A stretch of 64,000 nucleotides of DNA from Arthrobacter sp. efr-133-TYG-118 (GCF_030209755.1 NZ_JARVRH010000008.1:62001-126000), one strand, 5' to 3'; positions 33,552-41,669 are shown, numbered from the stretch's first letter. Numbers and translations are program-made. Notes: a model not told the origin generated them from the letters alone.

Positions 33552-34570
33552 TTTTCCTGCCCCTTGGTGGTCTTGGGTGTGGCCGAGGCGACTGCGTTGG
33601 CTCCCAGGAAACGAACGAAGATGAACGCAACCAGGAAGATGATGAGGAAGGTGATGGTGGACAAAGCCGCTGCTGAGTTGAATCCCTGACGGATCTGGTC
33701 AACCACAAGGATGGACAACGTTGTTGTGCCGTTCGAGCCCTGGGTCATGATGGCCGGGAGGTCATACATGCGCAGGGCGTCAAGGACACGGAACAGGACA
33801 GCCACCATGAGTGCGGGCTTCACCAGCGGCAAGGTGATCTGGGTGAAACGCTGCCATGCCGAGGCACCGTCGACCTTGGCGGCTTCGTACACTTCTGCCG
33901 GAATGATCTGCAGGCCAGCCAGAATCAGCAAGGCCATGAACGGCGTCGTCTTCCAAACGTCTGAAATGATGATCGCCCAACGGGCCGGCCACTCGCTGCC
34001 TGTCCACAGGATTGCCGTGCCAAAGAGCTTGTTGGCGATTCCGTCGAAAGCGAAGATGAAGAACCACAGCTTCGCGGTCACGGCGGTTGGAATGGCCCAC
34101 GGAACCAGGACAGCAGCACGAAGGGCACTGCGACCGCGGAAAGTCCGGGCCATGATGACGGCCATCCAGAACCCGAGGACGGTCTCCAGGACTACGGTGA
34201 CAACAGTGAAGAAGAACGTCGTTCCAACGGCGCTCCAGAATTGGGCGCCAAGAGTGCCAGGTGCACAGGCTGCAGAGCCGCACTGCTGGGCCAACCAGTG
34301 GACAAAGTTATCGAAGCCGGCAGGTCCGCCCTGGACGAAGACCTTGGTGACCGGATCCAGACCCTGGTCCTTCTGGAACGCCATGATAATCGCGTTGACC
34401 ACCGGGTACACAATGACCACGGCAAGCAATACCAAGGCGGGGGAAATCAACCAGAACGCCCACCGGCCTTGAGACGTGGCCGCCCGGTCCTGTCCTACTT
34501 CTTTTTGAACTTTTTTGGTTTTGGGGCTTGGTGTCTCTGGCGCCCGCTTAGGCTGCGCAAGGGTGGACAT
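33548..34570 (-). CDS. Carbohydrate ABC transporter permease (MalF type)
   Basis: 340 residues with a 35-residue basic Pro/Lys-rich start, then helices from WLISPALVLLAVVIVYPVVNAI. The EAA loop reads EVYEAAKVDGASAWQRFTQI. A periplasmic loop between helices 1 and 2 contains two cysteines (QQCGSAACAPGT). It pairs with the MalG-type protein downstream. An 87-base gap with a stem-loop separates it from the binding-protein gene. Confidence 0.88.
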   Translation of the reverse strand: MSTLAQPKRAPETPSPKTKKVQKEVGQDRAATSQGRWAFWLISPALVLLAVVIVYPVVNAIIMAFQKDQGLDPVTKVFVQGGPAGFDNFVHWLAQQCGSAACAPGTLGAQFWSAVGTTFFFTVVTVVLETVLGFWMAVIMARTFRGRSALRAAVLVPWAIPTAVTAKLWFFIFAFDGIANKLFGTAILWTGSEWPARWAIIISDVWKTTPFMALLILAGLQIIPAEVYEAAKVDGASAWQRFTQITLPLVKPALMVAVLFRVLDALRMYDLPAIMTQGSNGTTTLSILVVDQIRQGFNSAAALSTITFLIIFLVAFIFVRFLGANAVASATPKTTKGQEK

Positions 34571-34601
34571 TTCCCCTCCTTCCGGAAATTGATAGCGTGC
34601 C

Positions 34602-34641
34602 CCTCGGGCGACCGTGCGCTTGAAGCGCCAGCCGCCCGAGG
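34602..34641 (-). promoter_or_regulatory. Intercistronic stem-loop after the binding-protein gene
   Basis: A 9-bp GC stem (34602-34610 with 34633-34641) with a smaller inner stem lies between the binding-protein stop and the MalF-type start. Such hairpins often protect the abundant binding-protein mRNA or partly terminate, lowering permease output. Confidence 0.5.
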
Positions 34642-34657
34642 TTCACTGGAGGTGTCG

Positions 34658-35938
34658 CTATTGGCTGGCCGAGTTGATGGCCGTGTCCATATCCGTCATT
34701 GCCTGATCGACGGACTTGTCACCCTTGATGGCGGCGTAGGCATTGTCCTGGATGGCCTTGGTGACTGCCGGGTAGAACGGCGTGACCGGGCGCGGCACGG
34801 CATTCGAGATCGAGGTCTTCAGCACCGGAAGGTACGGCAGCTGCTTGACCAGGGTCGGATCGTCGTACAAGGAAGTGAGCACCGGGGCGAGCGAGCCCTG
34901 CGTAGCGTAGAACTTTTCAGTCTCTTCACTGGTCATGAAGGTCAGGAAGTCCTTGGCCGTGGCCTTGTGCGCCGAGTAGACGCTGACGGCAAGGTTGTGG
35001 CCACCAAGGGAAGAGGCGCCGGGGCCGCTCTTGCCCGGGAGCGGAGCCATGCCGAAGGTGTCCTTCACCTTGGACGAGCCGTCCGTCTTGGCGAGGTTGT
35101 ACACGTAAGGCCAGTTGCGGAGGAAGAGAAGCTTGCCGTCTTCGAAGGACTGACGGCCCTGTTCTTCCTGGTAGGTCACGCCCTGCGTGGGGATGTTTCC
35201 GCTCTTGTAGGCCGCGACCAGATTGTTGAGGCCGGCCTTGGCCGCCGCGGAGGTCACGGTGGACTTGCCGTCGTCTCCCACGATCGTGCCGCCTGCCGAG
35301 TTGATGGCTTCAGCCGCATTCACGGTGAGGCCTTCATACTTGGCGAACTGTCCTGCGTAGCAGTCGATGCCGTTCTGCTTCGCGATGGAGCACATGCTCA
35401 TCATCTCGTCCCAGGTCTTGGGCGGGGTGGGCACCAAGTCCTTGCGGTAGTAGAGAATGCCGCCGTCGGAGGTCTGGGGTGCCGCGAAGAGCGTGTTGTT
35501 GTACGTTGCCGTCTTGACCGTGGCGGGCAGCATCTTGGAGGTATCAATGCTCATCTTGTCCGTGAGGGGCTGCAACCAACCCTTCGCGGCAAACTCAGCG
35601 GTCCAGATGACGTCCACGTCAACGACGTCGTAATTGACGTTCTTGGCCTGGAAGTTCTGGACCAAATCGTCATGCTGCTGGTCCGCCTGGTCGGACTGTT
35701 CCTTGAAGGTGACCTTCTGGTCCGGGTGCGCCGCATTCCACTTATCGACTAGCGGGCGGACAACGTTGCTGTTGTCTTTGCCCTGGACATAGGTGATTGG
35801 ACCCCGTCCGTCGAGGTTCGCTGCGGCATCTCCGCCGCTTGAGGCCGTGCTGCCGCCACCGCCGCCACCACAGGCGGACAGGGACATGGCTAGCACGCCG
35901 GCGACAGCAGCCGGCAAAAGGTACTTGCGTGTGTTCAT
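34658..35938 (-). CDS. Sugar ABC transporter substrate-binding lipoprotein
   Basis: 426 residues. Lipobox LSAC ends a standard lipoprotein signal and is followed by a run of Gly and Ser. The mature domain is a family 1 solute-binding protein with VDVDVIWTAEFAAKGWLQPL and GGHNLAVSVYSAHKATAKDFL. It would deliver an alpha-glucoside to the two permeases. First gene of the operon that ends with LacI; its promoter overlaps the operator at 36028. Confidence 0.88.
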   Translation of the reverse strand: MNTRKYLLPAAVAGVLAMSLSACGGGGGGSTASSGGDAAANLDGRGPITYVQGKDNSNVVRPLVDKWNAAHPDQKVTFKEQSDQADQQHDDLVQNFQAKNVNYDVVDVDVIWTAEFAAKGWLQPLTDKMSIDTSKMLPATVKTATYNNTLFAAPQTSDGGILYYRKDLVPTPPKTWDEMMSMCSIAKQNGIDCYAGQFAKYEGLTVNAAEAINSAGGTIVGDDGKSTVTSAAAKAGLNNLVAAYKSGNIPTQGVTYQEEQGRQSFEDGKLLFLRNWPYVYNLAKTDGSSKVKDTFGMAPLPGKSGPGASSLGGHNLAVSVYSAHKATAKDFLTFMTSEETEKFYATQGSLAPVLTSLYDDPTLVKQLPYLPVLKTSISNAVPRPVTPFYPAVTKAIQDNAYAAIKGDKSVDQAMTDMDTAINSASQ

Positions 35939-36002
35939 GCTGGGAACTCCTCAGTGAGTGGACCAGGTCTTTTTCCGCAGTGCGGTTGATGTGGTGAGCC
36001 TC

Positions 36003-36032
36003 ACATTAGTAAGCTTCCGGGTAGTAATGCAA
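36003..36032 (-). promoter_or_regulatory. Promoter of the alpha-glucoside transport operon
   Basis: On the minus strand TTGCAT (36027-36032) and TAATGT (36003-36008) are 18 bases apart, about 65 bases ahead of the binding-protein start. The -35 box lies inside the operator at 36028-36041, so bound repressor would block RNA polymerase. Confidence 0.5.
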
Positions 36033-36041
36033 GCGTTTACA
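36028..36041. promoter_or_regulatory. LacI/CcpA-type operator
   Basis: TGCAAGCGTTTACA fits the consensus TGNAANCGNTTNCA at every fixed position, with the central CG typical of LacI-family sites. It lies in the 130-base region between the divergent binding-protein and GH13 genes, 27 bases ahead of the GH13 start. Confidence 0.75.
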
Positions 36042-36068
36042 CAAAAATATGTCATCGAGAGGAATCCA

Positions 36069-37928
36069 GTGCCGCACTCCCCGATCCCAACCCCCGGTTC
36101 CAGCAATTCCGCGTGGTGGGCAAGCGCCGTCGTCTACCAGATTTATCCCCGCTCGTTCGCCGATGCCAACGGCGATGGGATGGGCGACCTTGCCGGGGTC
36201 ACCGCGAAACTGCCCTATCTGCAAACGCTGGGGGTGGATGCCGTGTGGCTCTCCCCGTTCTACAAGTCGCCGCAGGCTGATGCTGGATATGACGTAGCGG
36301 ACTACCGGGCCGTGGATCCCCTCTTCGGCACATTGGATGACTTCGACGCCATGCTGGAGAAGGCCCACAGCCTGGGTATCAAGGTCATCGTCGACCTCGT
36401 GCCCAACCACACCTCGGACGAGCACGCCTGGTTCCGCGAAGCCCTCGCCGCCGCCCCCGGCTCCCCCGAACGCGAGCGCTACATGTTCCACCGGGGCAAA
36501 GACTCCAAACCGGGCTCCGGGGACGGGGCCTTGGCCCCGAACAACTGGAAATCCATCTTCGGCGGCCCCGCGTGGACGCGCCTAACGAACGACGACGGCA
36601 CTCCCGGCGAGTGGTACCTGCACCTTTTCGATACGAAGCAGCCGGATCTCAACTGGGAGAACCCCGAAGTCCACGAAGAGATGCGTTCGGTACTGCGCTT
36701 CTGGCTGGACCGCGGAGTTGACGGCTTCCGCGTGGATGTTGCCCACGGCCTGGTCAAAGAACCCGGCTTGCCGGACTGGGAAGGCGCTGCCGCCATGGTC
36801 GAAGGTGGTTTATCCGCGCCGGGCGCCCACAGCGAAGCCGTCGAACCGCACACCGCACACCCTCACGTCGCTTCCGGAGCCGAGCCCGCTGCGGCGGCCG
36901 TAGCGACCGCCGTCGAACACAAGGTCAAGCCGCCGCTGGACCCGCCCTCGCCCTTCTTCGACCAGGACGGCGTCCACGAGATCTACCGCGAATGGCACCG
37001 AGTCCTCGCCGAGTACGACGGCGACCGCATGCTGGTTGCCGAGGCCTGGGTCGAGCCTGCTGAGAGGTTGGCCCGGTACGTACGCAAGGATGAAATGCAA
37101 CAGGCCTTCAACTTCGATTTCCTCCTGGCAGGCTGGGACGCGGAGCGCATGGCGGAGGCAATAGAATCTTCGCTGGACGCGGCGGGATCCGTCGAGGCGC
37201 CCTCCACCTGGGTCTTGAGCAACCACGACACCGTCCGGCACCCCAGCCGCTTCGGGCTGGCAGATCCCACCACCTTCCCCAAGGGCATCTCGGCGGAAGA
37301 CGAACAGCCCGACGCCGCCCTGGGCCTCGCGCGGGCACGGGCAGCTTCCATGGTGTCTTTCTCCCTGCCGGGGTCGGCCTATTTGTACCAGGGTGAGGAA
37401 CTCGGCCTTCCGGAGCACACGTCCCTGCTTGCCGAGGCGCGCCAGGACCCCTCGTTCTTCCGGACCAAGGGCGTGGAGCGCGGCCGCGATGGGTGCCGCG
37501 TACCGTTGCCCTGGAAATCCAAAGAGCCCGGCTTCGGATTCTCGGAAGCGGCATCGCCTGGTACGGGCGGCGCCGGTGCCGCTGGCAAAGCGCCCGCGGC
37601 GCCCTGGCTGCCCCAGCCCGAAGCGTTCGGCGAACTGGCTGCGGACGTCCAAGCCGGCGTCGGGGGCTCCACCCTGGAGCTGTACCGCTCGGTCCTGGCA
37701 TTCCGCCGGTCCCATCTCCTGGGCTCGGGCACGTTCCAGTGGGCTGGGGAGCACGATCCCGCCAACGGAGTCCTTGCCTTCCACAACCGGGACGTGCTGG
37801 TGGTGGTCAACATGGGAAATACTGCCCTCCCCGTACCTGCCGGGTTCCGGGTGGAACTCTCCAGCGACGGCGGCTCGGGCGGGGCTTCGATTGTCCCGGA
37901 CAGCGGGGCGTACCTCGTGGCGAAGTAG
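36069..37928 (+). CDS. GH13 alpha-glucosidase (oligo-alpha-glucosidase type)
   Basis: 619 residues from GTG 36069, which has GAGAGGA ahead; an earlier ATG at 35958 would cross the operator and is rejected. Family motifs are complete: DLVPNHTSDEH, GFRVDVAHG with nucleophile Asp223, VAEAWVEP with acid Glu325 and SNHDTVRHPSR with Asp387. PQADAGYDVADY is typical of oligo-1,6-glucosidase/alpha-glucosidase. It is cytosolic and hydrolyses imported alpha-glucosides. Two low-complexity insertions stand out: about 236-290 (Ala/His/Pro-rich) and a Gly/Ala-rich stretch near 500-515. Confidence 0.9.
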   Translation: MPHSPIPTPGSSNSAWWASAVVYQIYPRSFADANGDGMGDLAGVTAKLPYLQTLGVDAVWLSPFYKSPQADAGYDVADYRAVDPLFGTLDDFDAMLEKAHSLGIKVIVDLVPNHTSDEHAWFREALAAAPGSPERERYMFHRGKDSKPGSGDGALAPNNWKSIFGGPAWTRLTNDDGTPGEWYLHLFDTKQPDLNWENPEVHEEMRSVLRFWLDRGVDGFRVDVAHGLVKEPGLPDWEGAAAMVEGGLSAPGAHSEAVEPHTAHPHVASGAEPAAAAVATAVEHKVKPPLDPPSPFFDQDGVHEIYREWHRVLAEYDGDRMLVAEAWVEPAERLARYVRKDEMQQAFNFDFLLAGWDAERMAEAIESSLDAAGSVEAPSTWVLSNHDTVRHPSRFGLADPTTFPKGISAEDEQPDAALGLARARAASMVSFSLPGSAYLYQGEELGLPEHTSLLAEARQDPSFFRTKGVERGRDGCRVPLPWKSKEPGFGFSEAASPGTGGAGAAGKAPAAPWLPQPEAFGELAADVQAGVGGSTLELYRSVLAFRRSHLLGSGTFQWAGEHDPANGVLAFHNRDVLVVVNMGNTALPVPAGFRVELSSDGGSGGASIVPDSGAYLVAK

Positions 37929-37962
37929 GGGCTTCCCTTCCCGACCTTCTTTGGCACGGAAC

Positions 37963-38000
37963 CGGGGCCGACACGCAGCAAGTTGTGCGTGTCGGCCCCG
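37963..38000. terminator. Bidirectional hairpin terminator
   Basis: A perfect 15-bp GC-rich stem (37963-37977 with 37986-38000) and an 8-base loop lie between convergent genes ending at 37928 and 38048. A short A-run follows on the plus strand at 38011-38015. Confidence 0.75.
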
Positions 38001-38047
38001 TTCTGTAGCCAAAAAGGGTCAGGAAAGGCGCCGTGACCGCGTGGAAC

Positions 38048-38353
38048 CTACTTGCCGCCCTTGAAGAAACCGGCGATCTTGGAGCCGAGGCCCTTGGCGT
38101 TCTCGGCCACGTCGCCCGCGATTTCCTTGGCTTTCTCTGCGACGTCACCCGAGAGGTCCTTGGCTTTCTCAGCCACGTCACCCGAGAGGAACTCCTTGAC
38201 GTGCTCCGCGGCGTCGCCAGCGAATTCTTTCGCGTTACCGACCGCCTCGCCGGCAAATTCCTTGACGTGCTCCGCGGCGTCGCCTGCGACGTGCTTGGCC
38301 TGTTCAGCCGCGGCTTCGGCGGTTTGCTTGATGTTGTTGACTTCTTCGCTCAT
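38048..38353 (-). CDS. LEA-like protein of tandem 11-residue repeats
   Basis: 101 residues from ATG 38353 with GGAGAAAA ahead. Residues about 22-88 are six near-tandem repeats of 11 residues (one of 12), such as FAGDAAEHVKE, LSGDVAEKAKE and IAGDVAENAKG. Charged and Ala residues recur at fixed places, giving an amphipathic 11-mer helix like group 3 LEA proteins. No signal or membrane helix is present; the tail is SKIAGFFKGGK. It likely protects proteins or membranes under drying or osmotic stress, or binds membranes. The DNA also repeats every 33 bases, so the gene grew by duplication. Confidence 0.78.
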   Translation of the reverse strand: MSEEVNNIKQTAEAAAEQAKHVAGDAAEHVKEFAGEAVGNAKEFAGDAAEHVKEFLSGDVAEKAKDLSGDVAEKAKEIAGDVAENAKGLGSKIAGFFKGGK

Positions 38354-38550
38354 GGTTTTCTCCTTGTTCCTGGTCCAAGTGTTTTGGTCCATCGGCTTGA
38401 CGCGGACCCAAGGTCCGGTGCCGGCCGGGCAAGCCCAACCAAAGGGAAGAGTTCCCCCTACCCTTCAAACTATGGCCCCGCGGTCAGCTCTGCAACGCAA
38501 AACGCCCGGGAGGTAACTTAGCCATCCGGCTAACAGGGGTTGGCGTCAGT

Positions 38551-39162
38551 TCAACGAACGCGCTCGGCCTTGCTGAACCGGGTCCGCGCGCCGGCCCCGA
38601 TATGAATCAAGACGGGAGTCCTGCGCCCCACCACCACGTCCAGCGCCTCCACCAGCCGGGAGACGTCCGCGGCCAGCAGGTGCGGGGAAACGCCTTGACG
38701 GGGCTGGACCCTGACCCGGAGCCCGGGACGACCGTTGACTTCGTAGGTTGCCACCGTTACGCCCGCGAGATCGGTACGTTCCGCGAGGGCCGCCTTGAGC
38801 GCCTGCTCGGCAAGGCTCCCGCCGATGTTGACGTCGCCAGGGGTCCGGGCGTCGTCATACACCGACACGATGAGGTTGACGCGGCCTTTGCCCTGCTGCG
38901 ACACCCACGACACCATGAGCACGATCAGCACAACCAGCACCGCTGCTGCGGCAACCCAGAGCCAGCTTTCTTCCCGACCTGGAATGCGGGTCTGCTCAGA
39001 GAGGTATTTCGCGTGTTCCCAGAGCCCGGCAGACCACCCTTGCCACCAACTTCCCACGGCGGGAACGGTGGCGAGCAGCATCAGGAGAATGCCGATGGCC
39101 AGCAGCTTCAGGCCAAGGATGCCGATCAGGATGCGGTTGAGGACGTGCGGCGTGCCGTTCAT
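38551..39162 (-). CDS. amaP: AmaP-like membrane anchor of the Asp23 system
   Basis: 203 residues. Two helices at about 10-32 and 66-87 form a hairpin, followed by a soluble domain (VNLIVSVYDDARTPGDVNIGG onward) that resembles the alkaline-shock membrane anchor AmaP. In Staphylococcus AmaP anchors Asp23 to the membrane. It is the last gene of the operon from 40916 and overlaps the DUF6286 gene by 4 bases. The symbol is by family resemblance and context. Confidence 0.72.
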   Translation of the reverse strand: MNGTPHVLNRILIGILGLKLLAIGILLMLLATVPAVGSWWQGWSAGLWEHAKYLSEQTRIPGREESWLWVAAAAVLVVLIVLMVSWVSQQGKGRVNLIVSVYDDARTPGDVNIGGSLAEQALKAALAERTDLAGVTVATYEVNGRPGLRVRVQPRQGVSPHLLAADVSRLVEALDVVVGRRTPVLIHIGAGARTRFSKAERVR

Positions 39163-39878
39163 GCCCCGATCACCCCGGAAATAGCGACATTGACCCGGAC
39201 TGAAGGCATGGGCGAAGGGGCCATCCTTTGAAGTTCGTCCTCGACGGCGGCGAGGATCCGTTCCTCGTGCAAGGGCACACCCGAGGTGGGCCGGACGTTG
39301 ACCAAAACCAGCCTTTGCGAGACCACCACCATGACTTGCTCCTGGGTGACGTTCGCTGCGGTCCGGGCAGCCCTGGCAAGTGCCGAAGCGATGACCTCGT
39401 CGTCCACGACTACTCCGGCCCGGGGATCCTCAAGCAAGTGCCGGGACTTCCGGCCGGGCAGGACCGCGTTCAAGAAGAAGATCAGGCCCACCATAGCCAC
39501 GACGCCGCCGAGTGCACCGAGCAGCAAGGGCGAAATACCTCCAGGCAGGGCCGTCAGCCGTTCGGCAGCTGTTTGCGGATCGATGAGCCACGGTGGTTGG
39601 CCAATGGCGCGCAAAGCGGATTCGAGGAGGGCGTAGACACAGGCCGCAATCACAAGGGCTGCGGCCAGCCCGGCCATTCCGGCGCGCGAGGACCGGGTCT
39701 CACGCTTGAGGATGCGCTGGAGTCCGACGTCGATCGGGTCGCCGGCGTCGGAGGTCCCTGGTGTCTGGACGCCGGGGGTGTCGCCTGCCTGGACACCAGG
39801 GGCGTCGCCGTCGGGCGTATGGGAGTGCGCAGTGTCCGGGTGGCTGCGCCGGGCGTGCGGGGTCTGGGCGTGGCTCAT
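39159..39878 (-). CDS. DUF6286-type membrane protein of the Asp23 operon
   Basis: 239 residues. The first 48 are disordered and rich in His, Pro, Gly and Thr with repeated PGVQ. Two helices follow at about 66-86 and 116-138, then a basic turn PGRKSRHLLEDPRAGVVVDDEV and a soluble domain with VTQEQVMVVVSQRLVLVNVRPTS in parts. This pattern matches DUF6286 proteins found next to Asp23 in actinobacteria. Function unknown; a membrane scaffold for the Asp23 proteins is plausible. It overlaps both neighbours by 4 bases. Confidence 0.72.
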   Translation of the reverse strand: MSHAQTPHARRSHPDTAHSHTPDGDAPGVQAGDTPGVQTPGTSDAGDPIDVGLQRILKRETRSSRAGMAGLAAALVIAACVYALLESALRAIGQPPWLIDPQTAAERLTALPGGISPLLLGALGGVVAMVGLIFFLNAVLPGRKSRHLLEDPRAGVVVDDEVIASALARAARTAANVTQEQVMVVVSQRLVLVNVRPTSGVPLHEERILAAVEDELQRMAPSPMPSVRVNVAISGVIGA

Positions 39879-40258
39879 TGGACGCGAGCTCCTTCGCTGA
39901 TCCGTGCACCGCTGATCCGGATATCCACCCGGCTCAAGGTAGAACCGCTGAGCTGGGTGACACGCTCAAGGATGGCCGTCTTGGCAGCTACGGCCCGGTC
40001 CCAAACCGTCCCGCCGTATCCCTCTACCCGCAGCGGGTCTCTGAGGACTTCCGTCAGCGAGGGCACACGGATCGGGGCGGCAATCGAGAGTGCCAGGAGA
40101 CCGTCGTCGTCCGACCATTCGGCGCGAACATCCTGTGCCGAGACACCGAGCGCTTCCGCGGCGGCCGCCTGGGCCAAAGTGGTGAGGGCCTGGGTGCTGA
40201 TTCGGTTGTGGCCAGCCAGTGAGACGGCCGGCTGCACAGCCTCAGCCGTGGAACTCAT
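39875..40258 (-). CDS. Asp23-operon soluble protein, Asp23/Gls24-like
   Basis: 127 residues without membrane helix or signal. It has RISTQALTTLAQAAAAEALGV, reminiscent of the ISDxAVxxIAxxAA start of Asp23/Gls24 domains, then two alpha/beta units. It overlaps the small DUF2273 gene and the DUF6286 gene by 4 bases each. A role as a second Asp23-like partner is inferred from position and this resemblance. Confidence 0.6.
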   Translation of the reverse strand: MSSTAEAVQPAVSLAGHNRISTQALTTLAQAAAAEALGVSAQDVRAEWSDDDGLLALSIAAPIRVPSLTEVLRDPLRVEGYGGTVWDRAVAAKTAILERVTQLSGSTLSRVDIRISGARISEGARVQ

Positions 40259-40446
40259 GACGATGAACGGCGGCCGGTGAGGGCATCCAGCACGCTGCGC
40301 AGGTCAAGCTTTCCGTCCGCGGCGCGGCCCAGAAGTGCACCGATGCCCATGAAGAGAAGGGCGATGATGAAACCCCACAGCCCGAATTGGAAGGCCATGA
40401 ACGCCACGAAGGCGCCGATCCCGATACCGACAACGGTCAAGTTCAC
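40255..40446 (-). CDS. Small DUF2273-like membrane protein
   Basis: 63 residues, one or two close hydrophobic segments (VVGIGIGAFVAFMAFQFGLW and FIIALLFMGIGALLG) and a charged tail ADGKLDLRSVLDALTGRR. This matches the short DUF2273 proteins coded with Asp23 genes. It overlaps both neighbours by 4 bases, so all five genes of the operon are translationally linked. Confidence 0.72.
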   Translation of the reverse strand: MNLTVVGIGIGAFVAFMAFQFGLWGFIIALLFMGIGALLGRAADGKLDLRSVLDALTGRRSSS

Positions 40447-40916
40447 TGGAGTGGCTCCCTTTCCGATAATGCGCCTTTTGTTCCGGCTTTGATGGGCGGA
40501 GCAACGTAGACGTCGTTGATCTCAACGTTGACCTCGATGACTTCCAGCCCCACCAACGATTCGACCGCCCGATAGACGGCCGCACGGACCTGGTTGGCGA
40601 CATCATGCAAAGGGTATCCATAGACAGCCACAAGATTGAGGTCCACGGCCACTTGGGTTTCTCCGACCTCGGCCCGGACACCCGCAGCATGGTCCTGGCT
40701 GCCGACGGCATCGCGGATGGCTCCGAGGGCGCGCGAGGGGGCCGATCCCAGGGAATAGACACCAGGAACAGCCCTGGCGGCAATGCCTGCAACCTTGGCG
40801 ACAGCGGAATCAGAGATCACTGTGCGGCCACTTCCTGCCACCGTTTGCCGGTCTTCGGATACCGGAGCCCCAACGGCTTCCGGTTCAGGCGCGGTGTAGC
40901 TTTCCTGCTGGTCCAT
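40443..40916 (-). CDS. Asp23/Gls24 family envelope stress protein
   Basis: 157 residues. An acidic N-terminal tail of about 30 leads into the Asp23 domain: RTVISDSAVAKVAGIAARAVPGVYSLG, then TQVAVDLNLVAVYGYPLHDVANQVRAAVY and VIEVNVEINDVYV in parts. Asp23 proteins are abundant, cytosolic or membrane-associated and tied to cell-envelope stress. It is the first gene of the operon 40916 to 38551. Strong ribosome site GGGGAGG ahead of ATG. Confidence 0.88.
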   Translation of the reverse strand: MDQQESYTAPEPEAVGAPVSEDRQTVAGSGRTVISDSAVAKVAGIAARAVPGVYSLGSAPSRALGAIRDAVGSQDHAAGVRAEVGETQVAVDLNLVAVYGYPLHDVANQVRAAVYRAVESLVGLEVIEVNVEINDVYVAPPIKAGTKGALSEREPLQ

Positions 40917-41175
40917 TTAGCCCTCCCCTTCTCTTGAGTACCACCCTAGCGCTTGGCCAAGACAAGGCGGAGACAAGCCGGCCGACGCTGTCGGATTCTG
41001 CTGGATCATTCCGGGCCGCGCAGCTTGCCGACCGCGTGATTCGAGGGGGCCGGGGTTTGTCCATTCGAATGATTGAGCAGAATCGCTCGCGTACGCACGA
41101 CAATAGCGCGCGTGCACGGAAAATGTTCGCCTTTTAGGCACAAACCGAATAACCCCGGGCTTTTCCCCTGCAGAT
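40917..41175. other. Gene-free stretch ahead of the Asp23 operon
   Basis: Between the Asp23 start and the tRNA terminator. It must hold the Asp23 operon promoter, but I cannot pick one with confidence. Short open frames on both strands lack ribosome sites and family features. Confidence 0.5.
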
Positions 41176-41214
41176 TAAAAGAAGAAAAGCGCCAGTTCCG
41201 AAGAACTGACGCTT
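41176..41214 (-). terminator. Intrinsic terminator of the tRNA unit
   Basis: On the minus strand a 12-bp stem with one G-U pair and a UUCG loop (41187-41214) is followed by a T-rich run (41176-41186). It lies 5 bases after tRNA-Phe. This is the cleanest rho-independent terminator of the window. Confidence 0.9.
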
Positions 41215-41219
41215 CCCAG

Positions 41220-41295
41220 TGGTGGCTCCGACCGGCGTCGATCCGGTGACCTTTCGATTTTCAGTCGAACGCTCTACCAACTGAGCTACAGAGCC
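41220..41295 (-). tRNA. tRNA-Phe (GAA)
   Basis: 76 bases with CCA encoded. The minus strand begins GGCTCTGTAGCTCAG and ends in GGAGCCACCA. The anticodon loop is CTGAAAA, anticodon GAA. The T arm contains GGATCGACGCC rather than the usual GGTTCGA. Last of a three-tRNA unit. Confidence 0.95.
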
Positions 41296-41345
41296 TTAGG
41301 TGACAATGTCACCATGATTGCCGGAATTTCTTCCGGCAATCAGAG

Positions 41346-41419
41346 CGACCCTGACGGGACTTGAACCCGCGACCTCCGCCGTGACAGGGCGGCGCGCTAA
41401 CCAACTGCGCTACAGGGCC
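41346..41419 (-). tRNA. tRNA-Asp (GTC)
   Basis: 74 bases, no encoded CCA. Begins GGCCCTGTAGCGCAG on the minus strand; anticodon loop CTGTCAC, anticodon GTC; T arm GGGTTCAAGTCCC. The acceptor stem has one G-U pair. Middle of the three-tRNA unit. Confidence 0.95.
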
Positions 41420-41519
41420 TTGCTTGCAGTATCTCTACTACGATTGCGGTATCTCTACCGCCTTTTTCAAGGCTTCCAGCTTACCAGACTTTTCAGTCCG
41501 GCTTGACCAGTTCCTTGCG

Positions 41520-41592
41520 TACCCCCAACGGGATTCGAACCCGTGCCGCCGCCGTGAAAGGGCGGTGTCCTAGGCCGCTAGACGATGGGGGC
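41520..41592 (-). tRNA. tRNA-Glu (TTC)
   Basis: 73 bases, no encoded CCA. Begins GCCCCCATCGTCTAG on the minus strand; anticodon loop CTTTCAC, anticodon TTC; T arm GGGTTCGAATCCC. First of the three-tRNA unit, a usual order (Glu, Asp, Phe) in actinobacteria. Confidence 0.95.
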
Positions 41593-41669
41593 CTGGAACA
41601 ATCCGAATTTGCGGCGGCCAACAACGCTATGCGTTTACCGCTTCTCGCTCGTCCGAACTGGACTCTAAA

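Noticed and set aside
35958..36068. Longer start for the GH13 enzyme
   Set aside because: It would read through the operator and promoter region and adds no family sequence; GTG 36069 has a good ribosome site.
38048..38353. Direct repeats resembling a CRISPR or satellite array
   Set aside because: The repeats are in-frame, coding and contiguous without spacers; they encode 11-residue protein repeats.
40917..41141. Small open frames of 62-74 residues on both strands
   Set aside because: No ribosome site or conserved pattern; the stretch is better explained as promoter region of the Asp23 operon.
41220..41592. tRNA cluster as a possible integration (att) site
   Set aside because: No integrase, direct repeat of a tRNA end or foreign gene block is seen on either side.
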